Positions 31,405 through 42,730 of a stretch of DNA of 64,000 nucleotides are shown one piece after another (position 1 is the stretch's first letter; every line of letters begins with the position of its first letter). The DNA is from Calamus simplicifolius (taxonomy: Eukaryota > Streptophyta > Magnoliopsida > Arecales > Arecaceae): contig UESW01004360.1 in assembly GCA_900491605.1 (NCBI GenBank), forward strand, positions 521,751-585,750. Direction: 5' to 3'. The translations under genes were made by a program, and so were the position numbers. Below the pieces are notes generated by a model. That model did not search any database. It worked only from the letters and a program-made list of their open reading frames with translations, and was not told the DNA's origin.

Positions 31405-34400
31405 CTACAACTCAACAGTCTCGCTAAGTATTACATCGGACGATATATTTTCTCTGAACTGTTGAATCCTAGATTCATAAGAATTGGCCCATCCGGAAGC
31501 ACAAGGTAAATGGTATTTTAACCAGTTGGTTGCTATTGGCGGTACTGGATGACCCGGCAACAAGAAAACCTACAAAGAGTAATCAAGTTTAAAAAATCGT
31601 CAAGAATAACAGCAATGTCTTAAATTTAATACCTCAACAAAGAGTAATATATTTAATACCTCAACAAAATGGTTGCTATTAACGAAGGCCACTGCAATGT
31701 CTTTACGGGATACAAGAGGAAGAGGCACCGATCTGAGCGGTAAGAAAGTCAGACATTGTTGCAAGGAGAGGTGGTACAGGACAACATTGTAGCATGATGC
31801 TATAAGATGCCCCATATCTGGCATGGTCATCCACCGGTCATATGGCGGACAATCCTCAAAATATGATAATGCATGAGCGATCTCGTCAACCCTCCCCTCG
31901 ACAGCATACAATGCGCGATAGTGCTCTATATGACAGTTCAACTCATGTAATAAATCCCTCCTGACACGTGGCCAATCTTCCTCTCCGAAGCCAAGTAAGT
32001 CAGCAATTGCTCGGAATCCACAGTTGCCATCAGCTTTGACATCCTTGATGTGCTGGATGAATGCCCTCAACCCGTCTGGAAGTTGATTATATAGATCATT
32101 GGCTTATGTGACCGGATTCGTTGACGAATAACCTACAAATTGTATTGAATGATATGAATTATATAAAATATAACGATAAGCTATATTAAAGAAAAGCTTC
32201 GTACCTTCTTCTTTGGCTGCCCCTTCGGCATCTGCATCCTTGGGATCCCTAAAATATTTTGCTGCGAACCAGGTGAATAACTATCCTGTCCAGATAGAAC
32301 CAACTCAAATGCGGAAGGGTCACGGCGAGTAGAAGTATCAACCTCCAATGAAGCCCGCCCACGTATACCGATCTTCCTTTTCGCAGGTTCTTCAAGAGAT
32401 GTACTATCAGGACTTGCAATCTCTCTTAATTTCTTTAACATTTGCAATTGAGATGCCCCATCTAACTGCTCGAATTTCTCGGCAATTATATTCAACTCTG
32501 GTTTACAGGTCAACTTCACACTTTGCACATTTTTAGCAGGCTGCATATCAAGTTTCGTCCAATGAGGATCTATGCAGTCGAGGGGAATAGGCTGACCTTT
32601 CATCCTATACCGCAAAATCTCATGAGCACATGGTAAGCCATGTGTGCGTCGAATAGCACACCCACAAGCTGATTCATGAATCTCAGCTGAATTGGCCCGA
32701 TTCGATTGGGCAAGGATATGATTTAATGCACATATAGATATGAATCCTCGCAGTTCTTTGAATTCAGCAGGCTTAAAGTTGTGTTGCACGACCGTCAAAC
32801 TCTTCTCGAATGAGGCTTTAATGTCGCTGTGCTGTAGCTCAATCAAACTATTTATTTTTGTCCAAGAAGACTCGAAAGTACCTTGGCTTGAACCAAGCTG
32901 TCTTTTAAGCCTTGCATGTGCACTTTCAGCCCTAGTAAAGTAAGAAAATTAGATCAAAGTTATATATCAAAGATAAAAATATAATATATGAATTGCTAAG
33001 GGAAATCTTTTTCTTGAAATACCTATTTGTTGTCACATTCCCGTAGTGCCTATAATTGTCCGTCCATGCTGAGACAAATCTTTCCCTGTATTTGCTCAAC
33101 CAGGTATCTGATACATATCGCAAGGCATCTGGATACGAACTGAAATCTCTCTGAAGTGCACTCCAACGAACATTATAGTCATCTTCTGTGGCTGACAGGA
33201 CCAGTATATTCCAACTCATTATAAACATATCCCATTTCTCCTTTGTTTCAAATAATCTTTTGCATTGAGCCAGAACATTCCTACTAATATGCCATCTACA
33301 TAACATATGTGAAGATGTAGGAAATACCCTCTTAATTGCATTCAATAGAGCCAAATCTCTATCTGTGATTATCACCTCAGGCAAAACATCAGCATCCATG
33401 ACACTGCGCAATCTATCTAATGCCCATGTATAGTTATTTTCCCGCTCAGAGTCCATGTATGCAAAAGCAACAGAAAATGTGAGATTAGTTGATGTCACCC
33501 CCACAATCTCTAACAGAGGAAGACGATATCTATTCGTCTTGTATGTGCAATCCATAATCAATACACGAGGAAATGCACGTAACAAATCTATACATCCAGG
33601 GTGTGCCCAAAACAAGTCACGCACCACGTCAGTACTACCGCAACTCCTATGCCACTCAATATATTTAGCATCGGCTAATTGACCAAGAAGATGTTGCATC
33701 TGTGATCTCCCTGCTTTCTCTAAAACCTTACACCTCTGGCGTGCATTGTAGATCGTCTTCATTGTCGTAACATTGTGGGCATCTCTTTGCTTCAATGTGG
33801 ACAATATATCCTTTGGCCGAACCAAAGTTTTCGACATATCCTCTAACAATGAAGTCTCCTCCCTAGATAATCTTCCAGCATATGAGTGTCCCTCGAAATG
33901 CTTCGCAGACGGATGATTGTGCACTCCACAAATAACCTCCAAAATCCAATCATCCCCAGTGTCCAATTTCCTTCCTCTTAATAAAAATGGGCATCCACAC
34001 TTCTTTGTACCAGTAGCCCTCTTCTTTGATCCCTTTTCCTTTTCCTTTCCGCTTGTGCATTTGTGCTTACCGCTCCTTTCGCAACCTAACTTGATTCTTG
34101 GTTTCCTAACATTGCTTCCCGAATCAGATGTTTTAATTACAATAACTAATCCATTCCTCCTCCCAGCTTCCCGACACCAACTACACAATTCTTCTCTACT
34201 CTTGAATATCTACACAATAAATAAGTATAGTTTAGCAAGTATAGTATACAATTAAAACAAGTCAGCAACAATTGCAATCAAAATTATCTTACTTCGTAAG
34301 TTGTAAATTCATTTGTGTAATCCATAACACAATCTGAGCCAATTTTGCTTGATTCGGTTGACGCATCATCCTACAAGGATAAAATATTATGTTAAATTTA

Positions 34401-34738
34401 TATTTGGAACATAATGGTTTCGTTCAGCTAAGAATGGCCGAACGGAATAGATTTGTTCGGCCAGAGCTGGCCGAACGGAATAGTTTTGTTCGGCCAGGGC
34501 TGGCCGAACACAAACAATATGTTCGGCATAACCTAGCCGAACAGAATGCATCTGTTCGGCCAGGTTAAGCCGAACATATTGTTTATGTTCGGCCAGACCT
34601 GGCCGAACAAAACTATTCCGTTCGGCCCTGGTAGGCCGAACGGAACGCGTTCCGGGAAAAAAAAAAAAAGACGATTCAGTTTTAAAAACGAACCTTATCG
34701 TCACCGTCGCCTTCCCAGATTACTAGTTGCTTCTCCAT
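31405..34738 (-). CDS. FAR1-like/MULE transposase with SWIM finger and OTU protease domain, damaged
   Basis: Inferred exons on minus: 34738-34694 (MEKQLVIWEGDGDDK), 34370-34293, 34209-33023, 32931-32205, 32132-31660, 31569-31405. Order: FAR1-type zinc-binding region (GCPFLLRGRK...CGVHNH), MULE transposase domain with MDCTYKTN (about 33550) and ITDRDLAL (about 33360) holding catalytic-type aspartates, SWIM finger CGCAIRRTHGLPCAHEI (about 32670-32620), then an OTU cysteine-protease domain with DGNCGFRAI (about 32030) and NSNHFVEV (about 31670), supplying Cys and His of the triad. The transposase would cut and join the element ends; OTU domains usually cleave ubiquitin chains. Damage: TAA at 32104-32106 in the OTU frame, and exon 4 ends in phase 0 while exon 5 needs one carried base. 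Convergent with the PMD gene. Confidence 0.85.
34425..34655. repeat. Nested palindrome in transposase intron 1 (GTTCGGCC motif)
   Basis: Lies wholly within the first inferred intron (34371-34693). Arms of about 90 bp flank a centre near 34549 and contain repeated GTTCGGCC and GGCCGAAC octamers, for example GTTCGGCCAGGGCTGGCCGAAC-like 10-bp-stem hairpins with AAACTATTCCG linkers. It uses the same octamer as the big palindrome 3.5 kb away, but with different linkers. Confidence 0.85.
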
Positions 34739-34839
34739 TGTTGAAATGAGAGCTTTAAACCTTGTCTAGACCCTGATTTCAGAGACAATCGTTGAGAGAG
34801 GGAGGAGGAAGGGAGATGGCTGTGCCTGGGAGAAAATTT

Positions 34840-34988
34840 GAAATGAAATCAGGGGTTTTGATCATGTGGGTGTAGATAGAAATAAGCAAGGGTAGATAAG
34901 TAATTACATCTTAGGGTATTTTAGGTATTTAAATTTTATGTAAGTGTGGGTGTGAAGAGTAATCGTTGGGGTGCCAATAGAACGACTC
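34840..34988 (-). repeat. MULE right terminal inverted repeat
   Basis: Read on the minus strand from 34988 it starts GAGTCGTTCTATTGGCACCC and continues through ACTCTTCACACCCACACTT, CTACCCTTGC and CTACACCCACATG, the imperfect counterpart of the left end. The transposase start codon lies about 0.1 kb further in. Confidence 0.75.
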
Positions 34989-34997
34989 ATGTGTCTT

Positions 34998-35827
34998 CTT
35001 CCTTGCTTTTTTTTAATGGCAGAAATGCCCCCAGATCGCGATGGAATAACAAGAATGCCCTCGTACCGTCGTACGAGGACGCCGACCAGCGCCCGTCCAG
35101 GCTGTTTTCTCGTCGTTTTGCGGCCAATGATGGAAAAGCACCGACGAGGGTAGATTCGTCGCATAAAAATATCGTACCCCTCCGCAGCCCGGGTGCCACG
35201 TCTCCATTCCTAATGCCTTCCGCTTAGGTCGGCAAGCGCCACTAATCCCGTAGATCGCCGACTTCGTTAATGAGCCCAGCATATCCTCTCCGTATTTAAT
35301 TAGTGCCCGCAAGCAATACCGCAACCTTCTGGACGGGGGAGAAAAGAAAAAAAAAAATTTCTTTGTTGTATCTCAAATCTACAAAGTCAATAGCCATTTT
35401 TTCCAACATTATCTTCTTAATAAATAAATGATGGCACTTCACGGGCTTCTCTCATATTGTAAAGTTACGTATGCGATTTCAATCAGCATAGCTAGCATTC
35501 CAATTCCATGCATACGCGTGCGCACAGAATATAAATATAAGAGGAAAAATAAGTTTTATTCCAACTCCAATTCCGCGTGCTGCTTGCTCATGCGTTGAAC
35601 CAATGATATCTATTGAGCAGATCGATAGCTCAAAAAACTTTTATCCATATTCATCATTGTACCGATTTGATATGCAAGTTTAGTGATGACACAAATGGTA
35701 TGAGGCAGTTCACCTCTGTACGGCTGAATCATTCTGATTAAAGTTTGGTTAATTTAGTTTGATCCATTCTGAGCCATTTGATCAGAGATAGCTCACAATG
35801 TATTAATATAGGTTGATACTAATTTTC
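34998..35827. other. Spacer between MULE and the second LTR element, nothing recognised
   Basis: The first 350 bases are moderately GC-rich, the rest is AT-rich with an A run near 35346-35358. Short open frames exist but show no known domain or codon pattern. No gene is called. Confidence 0.5.
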
Positions 35828-35832
35828 TATAG

Positions 35833-38056
35833 TGTTGCTGCCAAATCACTTGTGATGAGCGTTGGGTGAACTGAGGTCTCCATAGGCCTTCAGAAACACG
35901 AAGAGGTCACATTCTTCCTCTGAAAGCCTGCAAAAAAAGTTTCGGACCGGTGGTTCGGCGGGAACCCTTCGACGCTTAAGTTAGTGACGTGTAGCAAAGG
36001 AGTTTCGTATTAAAATAGTGCTTGAGAGAGTTCAGATTCATCCCCGCCCTCATTGGAGGTCGGGTCCTTATATACCTGATTGAGGATCCCTCTTACCCTT
36101 CGATAATTGTCGAATCTCTATTGTTAGACCGAGGGGAAAAGCCAAGGCCGAGCGGAAGCTCACGCGTCTGCAGGAGACGGGAATGGATCTGAGGCCGAGG
36201 GGAGAGGCCGCCGTGGAGGGCACGAGTGCCGAGGGGGACGTCGGCCTCTTGAGGCCGACTGGAGCCTGGGAGGAGACGGATGTTCTGATGCTAGTCTCCC
36301 TTGCATGGGCACATTGAGGCCATGCAATGTAACGTGGGGGTGGTGTTGGAGTTTGGGAAGCGGCAACTAAAGCTCCACCCGGAATCATGGGAGAAGCTGG
36401 GCCCGGCGACATGGGGCTAGGAAGCGGCAGCCTGACGCCGGCCTGGGACACCAACGGGGGAGAAGATGGGGAACCTTTGGGCACCGGGAGCCCAGGAGCA
36501 GGGAACCAGCGCCGTTGGGAGCTCGGGAGCAGCCGAGACCTCACGGAGCTCCCTCCTCCATTCGGGCTCTGGTTCATTGTTCCCACCTCCCACGGCTATG
36601 GATGATGGCTATAAGGCCGTGGAGTCGGGAGTTACCTCGTATTCCTTCGAAAGCCGCCGTAGCCAGCTAACCTCCAACGGGATGCACCCGAAGAACTAAC
36701 TGGCTGAAAGATCTCCTGGATGCCTGAGAAGTGGTCTTTGGACCGAGTCGCCTGGGATGAGACAAAGTGGAGAAGTTGGAGTGCTCCGGACTAAACATCA
36801 GCCACATGGCTTGCGTTTAGGACTTGAATGCTCCTTCGTGAGCTTGCCGCTAGCTGTGAGCTTCTTGAGCTGGAGGAGAAGAAGTTTGTGGAAGTTGGGA
36901 GGAAGGTAAGCTTGGCGCTCCCTTCTCTTGGATGGTGAGAGGGCGAGAGGGAGATGAGACCGGTGGTGATCTTGGGCGCTCGCTGGGTTCGGCAGAGAGA
37001 GAGATAGGCTGGGAACCGCTGTGGCTGTTGGGGGACGTGGCTGCCGTGAGGAGTCGCCATGGAAGATCTGGGGCTGCTATGGAGTCTCAGGCCGCCGTGA
37101 ACGTGGGAGCCGCCGAGGATGAGCAGCCTCTGCGGGAGAGTCCGCCGTGGTGGGCTCGTCCGTTGAGGACGAGAGAGGGCGAGTGGAGTTGCTGCAAAAG
37201 GGGCCAGGGGCCGCTGTGGATTTGGGAGTCGCCGAGGAGGACCTGGAGATCGTTGTGAGTGGCCGTCCAGGATGAGCAGCCGCTGTGGGAGAGGCCACCG
37301 TGGAGGGCTGTTGAAGATGACTCGGTCGTTGAGGCCATTGAAGAATGTTGTTGGGCTCTGGATGCGGCCGAGATAAAGTTGGAGTCGAAGCGGAGAGCCT
37401 GGGACAGATGACCCTTTTCCTTCTTCTTCTCTCTCACGCTTCTCTCGTCCTCTCTTATCAGAGCTATCCGGAATCCCCCCTTCCTCCGGCTGCCCAGGGC
37501 TGTTGAGCATAACTAGGAAAAGCCATTTGATGAGCAGCCTCTGCAGGAGAGTCCGCCGTGGTGGGCTCGTCCGTTGAGGACGAGAGAGGGCGAGTGGAGT
37601 TGCTGCAAAAGGGGCCAGGGGCCGCTGTGGATTTGGGAGTCGCCGAGGAGGACCTGGAGATTGTTGTGAGTGGCCGTCCAGGATGAGCAGCCGCTGTGGG
37701 AGAGGCCACCGTGGAGGGCTGTTGAAGATGACTCGGTCGTTGAGGCCATTGAAGAATGTTGTTGGGCTCTGGATGCGGCCGAGATAAAGTTGAAGTCGAA
37801 GCGGAGAGCCTGGGACAGATGACCCTTTTCCTTCTTCTTCTCTCTCACGCTTCTCTCGTCCTCTCTTATCAGAGCTATCCGGAATCCCCTTCCTCCGGCT
37901 GCCCAGGGCTGTTGAGCATAACTAGGAAAAGCCATTTGAGAATATAACGTCACGTTCAACAGAACCACGAACAGAATATCGTGTTTGATTCTTTGATTTG
38001 AGAAGGCCGTTTCAAGAACAAACTGTCGCTCATAGGCTTGTTAACTGGCCCCATCA
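35833..38056 (-). repeat. Element 2 LTR (left copy), carrying a 411-bp internal duplication
   Basis: LTR of 2224 bp. The block 37118-37528, starting GATGAGCAGCCTCTG and ending AAAAGCCATTT, is repeated at 37529-37939 (period 411). The right LTR has only one copy. The left LTR also lacks a 28-bp stretch present in the right one (CGGACTAGAGTGTAGGAGGA and following, near 43832). Together (411 minus 28) these explain the 383-bp length difference. Proline/serine-rich open frames here are shadows. Confidence 0.88.
37118..37939. repeat. 411-bp tandem duplication inside the left LTR
   Basis: Two nearly identical 411-bp units lie side by side. Differences are few (for example CTGCGGGAG versus CTGCAGGAG, GATCGTTGTG versus GATTGTTGTG). 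The duplication is absent from the partner LTR, so it arose after insertion, or in assembly. Confidence 0.88.
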
Positions 38057-38339
38057 GATGCCCCCCACACTTTTTGAGCTTGGTTAATGCACGATATACA
38101 TGCTCAAGAAGTGTAAAATTTTAGGCAGTTTTGAGATCAAGTTACCTGTCACTCAAAAGTATCGTATGCTAAGATTTGGGGGGTGCTCGTCAACTATAAG
38201 TTGGAGAGTCGGTTTCTCCTGACTGTGAGTTAACTTTGAGTCTTCTTTTATCATGAAATTTGTAGGTAAGTGCCTGTCAACTGTGAGCTGGGGAGTTGGC
38301 TTCTCCCAGCTGTGAGTTGTCTTGGGGCTTCTTGACTCG

Positions 38340-39580
38340 ACGTGAAGTCGGGCTTTGGTGCCGACGCGAAGTCGGGCTTTCGATGCCAACGCTGAGTCGG
38401 GTTAAGTGTCGACACAGAGTCAGTCTTCAAGTGCCAACGTAAAGTCGGGCTTTCGGTGCCGACGCTGAGTCGGGCTTCCAGTGCCAACGCTAAATCTGGC
38501 TAAGTGCTGACACAGAGTCGGTCTTCAAGTGCCGACGTGGAGTCGGGCTTCCAGTGCCGATGCTGAGTCGGGCTTCCAGTGTCGATGCTGAGTCGGGCTA
38601 AGTGTCGACGCGGAGTCGGTCTTCAAATGCCAACGTGAAGTCGGGCTTTCGATGCCGACGCTGAGTTGGGCTTCCAGTGCCAACGCGGAGTCGGTCTTCA
38701 AATGCCGATGTGAAGTCGGGCTTCTGATGCCGACATGAAGTCGGGCTTTCGGTGCCGATGCTGAGTCGGGCTTGGAGTGCCGACATGGAGTCGGGCTTCT
38801 AGTGCCGAGGGGACTCGGGCTTGGAGTGCCGATGCGAAGACGGGCTTCTGGTGCCGATGCGAAGTTGGGCTTTTCATGCCGACGCTGAGTCAGTCTTCAA
38901 GTGCCGACGGGGAGTCGGTCTTCAAGTGCCGACGCGAAGTCAGGCTAAGTGCCGACGTGGAGTCGGGCTAAGTGCCGATGTGGATTCGGTCTTCAAGTGC
39001 CGACGCGAAGTCGATCTTCAAATGCCGATGCGAAGTCGGGCTAAGTGCCGACGCGGAGTCGGTCTTCAAGTGTCGTCGCTGAGTTGGGCTAAGTGCCGAT
39101 GTAGAGTCGGGCTTCCGATGCCGACGCTGAGTCGGGTTAAGTGCCGACACGGAGTCGGTCTTCAAGTACCGACGCGAAGTCGGGCTTCTGATGCCGACGC
39201 TGAGTCGGGTTAAGTGCCGTGCAGAGTCGGTCTTCTAGTGCCAACGCGAAGTCGGGCTAAGGGCCGACGCGGAGTCGGTCTTCAAGTGCCGACGCGAAGT
39301 CGGTCTTCAAGTGCCGACGCTGAGTCGGGCTAAGTGCCAACGCGGAGTCGGTCTTCAAGTGCCGACGCAGAGTCGGGCTAAGTGCCAACACGGAGTCGGT
39401 CTTCAAGTGCCGACACGAAGTCGGGCTAAGTGCCGACGCGGAGTTGGTCTTCAAGTGCCGACGCAAAGTCGACCTTCTGATGCCGACGCTGAGCCGGGCT
39501 TAGTGCCGATGCGGAGTCGGGCTTCTGGTGCCGAGGGGACTCGGGCTTGGAGTGCCAACGCGGAGTCGGGCTTCTAGATG
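38340..39580. repeat. Short tandem array (22-25 bp units) inside element 2
   Basis: About fifty imperfect units on the theme GTGCCGACGCGGAGTCGG followed by TCTTCAA, GCTTC or GCTAA. The same motif occurs in a few copies inside element 1 (10465-10750) and again at about 41960-42190 here. Units vary in length and sequence, with no unique spacers between constant repeats. Confidence 0.85.
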
Positions 39581-39739
39581 GCTGAAAGAAACCAGCAATG
39601 CGTTGCAAGTGTATAATTTAAACAAAGGTATTACCCGATTGGCCGTTGACCACTGATATAGAGTTGAAGCCGATGGGGTTGAGATGAAACCGTTGAGGCT
39701 GTGACGAAGCCGTTGAGGCAAAGTTGATGCCGTCGAGAA

Positions 39740-41740
39740 CCTTTTGAACCCCGAAGGGTGACCCAAGAGTCGCTGTGATGGGACCATGCTTGGGAGCCTT
39801 TAACCCCGGAGGGTGACCTGAGGGTGCTGGGACCAGGCTCAGGTTCCTTTTGAACCCCGAAGGGTGACCCAAGAGTCGCTGTGATGGAACCATGCTCGGG
39901 AGCCTTTAATCCCGGAGGGTGACCTGAGGGTACTGGAACCAGGCTCAGGTTCCTTTTGAACCCCGAAGGGTGACCCGAGAGTCGCTGTGATGGGACCATG
40001 CTCGGGAGCCTTTAATCCCGGAGGGTGACCTGAGGGTGCTGGGACCAGGCTCAGGTTCCTTTTGAACCCCGAAGGGTGACCCGAGAGTCGCTGTGATGAG
40101 ACCATGCTCGGGATCCTTTAACCCCGAAGGGTGACCTGAGGGTGCTAGGATAAGGCTCAGGTTCCTTTTGAACCCCGAAGGGTGACCCGAGAGTCGCTGT
40201 GATGGGACCATGCTCGGGAGCCTTTAACCCCGGAGGATGACCTGAGGATGCTGGGACCAGGCTCAGGTTCCTTTTGAACCCCAAAGGATGACCCGAGAGT
40301 CGCTGTGATGGAACCATGCTCGGGAGCCTTTAACCTCGGAGGGTGACCTGAGGGTGCTGGGACCAGGCTCAGGTTCCTTTTGAACCCCGAAGGGTGACCC
40401 AAGAGTTGCTGTGATGGGACCATGCTCGGGAGCCTTTAACCCTGGAGGGTGACCTGAGGGTGCTGGGACCAGGCTCAGGTTCCTTTTGAACCCCGAAGGG
40501 TGACCCGAGAGTCGCTGTGATGGGACCATCTCGGGAGCCTTTAACCCCGGAGGGTGACCTGAGGGTGCTAGGACTAGGCTCAGGTTCCTTTTGAATCCCG
40601 AAGGGTGACTCGAGAGTTGCTGTGATGGGACCATGCTCGGGAGCCTTTAACCCCGGAGGGTGACCTGAGGGTGCTGGGACCAGGCTCAGGTTCCTTTTGA
40701 ACCCCGAAGGGTGACCCGAGAGTCGCTGTGATGGGACCATGCTCGGGAGCCTTTAACCCTGGAGGGTGACCTGAGGGTGCTGGGACCAGGCTCAGGTTCC
40801 TTTTGAACCCCGAAGGGTGACCCGAGAGTCGCTGTGATGGGACCATGCTCGGGAGCCTTTAACCCTAGAGGGTGACCTGAGGGTGCTGGGACCAGGCTCA
40901 GGTTCCTTTTGAACCCCGAAGGATGACCCGAGAGTCGCTATGATGGGACCATGCTCGGGAGCCTTTAATCCCGGAGGGTGACCTGAGGGTGCTGGGACCA
41001 GGCTCAGGTTCCTTTTGAACCCCGAAGGGTGACCCGAGAGTCGCTGTGATGGGACCATGCTCGGGAGCCTTTAACCCCGGAGGGTGACCTAAGGGTGCTG
41101 GGACCAGGCTCAGGTTCCTTTTGAACCCCGAAGGGTGACCCGAGAGTCGCTGTGATGGGACCATTCTCGGGAGCCTTTAACCCCGGAGGGTGACCTGAGG
41201 GTGCTAGGACTAGGCTCAGGTTCCTTTTGAACCCCGAAGGGTGACTCGAGAGTCGTTGTGATGGGACCATGCTCGGGAGCCTTTAACCCCGGAGGGTGAC
41301 CTGAGGGTGCTGGGATCAGGCTCAGGTTCCTTTTGAACCCCGAAGGGTGACTCGAGAGTCGCTGTGATGGGACCATGCTCGGGAGCCTTTAACCCCGGAG
41401 GGTGACCTGAGGGTGCTGGGACCAGGCTCAGGTTCCTTTTGAACCCCGAAGGATGACCCGAGAGTCACTGTGATGGGACCATGCTCGGGAGCCTTTAACC
41501 CCGGAGGGTGACCTGAGGGTGCTGGGACCAGGCTCAGGTTCCTTTTGAACCCCGAAGGGTGACCCGAGAGTCGCTGTAATGGGACCATGCTCGGGAGCCT
41601 TTAACCTCGGAGGGTGACCTGAGGGTGCTGGGACCAGGCTCAGGTTCCTTTTGAACCCCGAAGGGTGACCCGAGAGTCGCTGTAATGGGACCATGCTCGG
41701 GAACCTTTAACCTCGGAGGATGACCTGAGAGTTGAGAGTC
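39740..41740. repeat. 106-bp tandem array, about 18-19 copies, inside element 2
   Basis: Unit period is 106 bp, each starting CCTTTTGAACCCCGAAGG and containing GGTGACCTGAGGGTGCTGGG and GGACCATGCTCGGGAGCC. Two related half-units make up each 106-mer. Because 106 is not a multiple of 3, the array throws a series of overlapping 88-residue open frames, which are not genes. One related copy sits in element 1 near 10300-10360. Confidence 0.92.
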
Positions 41741-41945
41741 GTCAGGAGCCTTTTTAACCCCGAAGAGTGACCTGAGAGTTGAGAGTCGTCAGGAGCCTTT
41801 TTAATCCCGAAGGGTGACCTGAGAGTTGAAAGTCATCAGGAGCCTTTTTAACCCCGAAGGGTGACCTGAGAGTTGAAAGTCGTCAGGAGCCTTTTTAACC
41901 CCGAAGGGTGACCTGAGAGTTGAAATTCGTCAGGTGCCTTTTTCT
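41741..41945. repeat. About 47-bp tandem units following the 106-bp array
   Basis: Around four to five units of roughly 47 bp with GAGCCTTTTTAACCCCGAAG, GGTGACCTGAGAGTTGA and AGTCGTCAG. These are simpler relatives of the half-units of the 106-bp array. Confidence 0.8.
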
Positions 41946-42730
41946 TTGCGCCAATGATCTTTGCTGCCGATGTTGGAGTCAATCTTTGGCCTTTAGTGCC
42001 GAGCTAGCCTCTGGCTTGAGTGCCGATAGTACATTGGGCTTATTGGATCCGGTGATACACAGGTCTTGAGGTGCCGAGGTGGCCTCGGGCTTTTTGAAGC
42101 CGATGGTACACCGGTCTTCGGTGCCGATGGTACATCGGGCTTTGAGATGCTAACGCGAGGTTGGTCTTGAATGCCGATGCAGAGTCGGTCTTCCCTACAT
42201 GACATTTTTAAGTATTAATGAAAGAAATAGTCAAGTGCAGTGTACTTAGCTCTTGCGACACCCCTATTTTCGTTCTGCAGACTTGAGTACTTCCGCTCGT
42301 TAGTAGTCTGCCTCCCAGGGAGTCAAGTTGGTTGGAGTAAAGGTACCGCTGCCCATACTTGGGCCTTCCTCGGCGTCGCTGTTCGTAGGAGAGAAGGCTA
42401 CTTAGGCGGAGAGTGATGGCTTTCTGGGCTTTAAGCCGTTGATGGGTTTAATAATGGTGGACCTCTTGCCGGGGAGATTCCTGGTAGGATGAGGGATGGC
42501 TGGCCTGGGCAGTGACCACAAAGCGAGTGGAAGCTTTTGCTCGCTGTTGCGTGGTCCTCAGATGTTGCCTCTGAAGCTTTTGCTCAGCTCGTTGAAGGTG
42601 CCCCCCAGCATAACTGGTGAAAGCTTTCCGGATTCTTGTCATCACCATCTTTACGATCCATCAATTTGATAAAAAAAGGGATGAGATCTGCAAACCAGCA
42701 TCGCTGATCCCCCTACCTGGCGCGCCAATC

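Larger units (their letters stand above)
27082..34988. mobile_element. Complete Mutator-like element (MULE) carrying PMD and transposase-OTU genes
   Basis: ATGTGTCTT occurs directly outside both ends (27073-27081 and 34989-34997), a 9-bp target duplication as expected for Mutator elements. The ends are inverted similar sequences: left TTCTATTCGCGCCCACC and right (reverse strand) TTCTATTGGCACCCC, followed by matching ACCTCTCAGCACCC / ACTCTTCACACCC and several CACCCACA motifs. Inside are two convergent genes: a plant-mobile-domain gene on plus (28048-30107) and a FAR1-like/MULE transposase gene on minus (34738-31405) extended by an OTU domain. Between them is a 1.35-kb inverted repeat. The element is about 7.9 kb, and its transposase gene has at least one stop and a phase mismatch. 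Confidence 0.92.

Noticed and set aside
36068..37968. Proline/serine-rich open frames in the LTRs of element 2
   Set aside because: Duplicated in both LTRs and in the 411-bp repeat, on both strands, with no known domain.
38340..39580. CRISPR-like array of short repeats
   Set aside because: Units are degenerate and abut each other with no unique spacers of constant length. The context is a plant LTR element, with no cas genes.
39618..41694. A ladder of 88-123-residue minus-strand open frames starting MVPSQRLSGHPSGFKRN
   Set aside because: They recur every 106 bp because the 106-bp tandem unit shifts frame each time. They are products of the array with no protein family match.
42448..42648. 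A 66-residue minus-strand frame near the primer-binding end of element 2, possibly a gag remnant
   Set aside because: Position is suggestive but it has no recognisable gag motif. It is not called as a gene.
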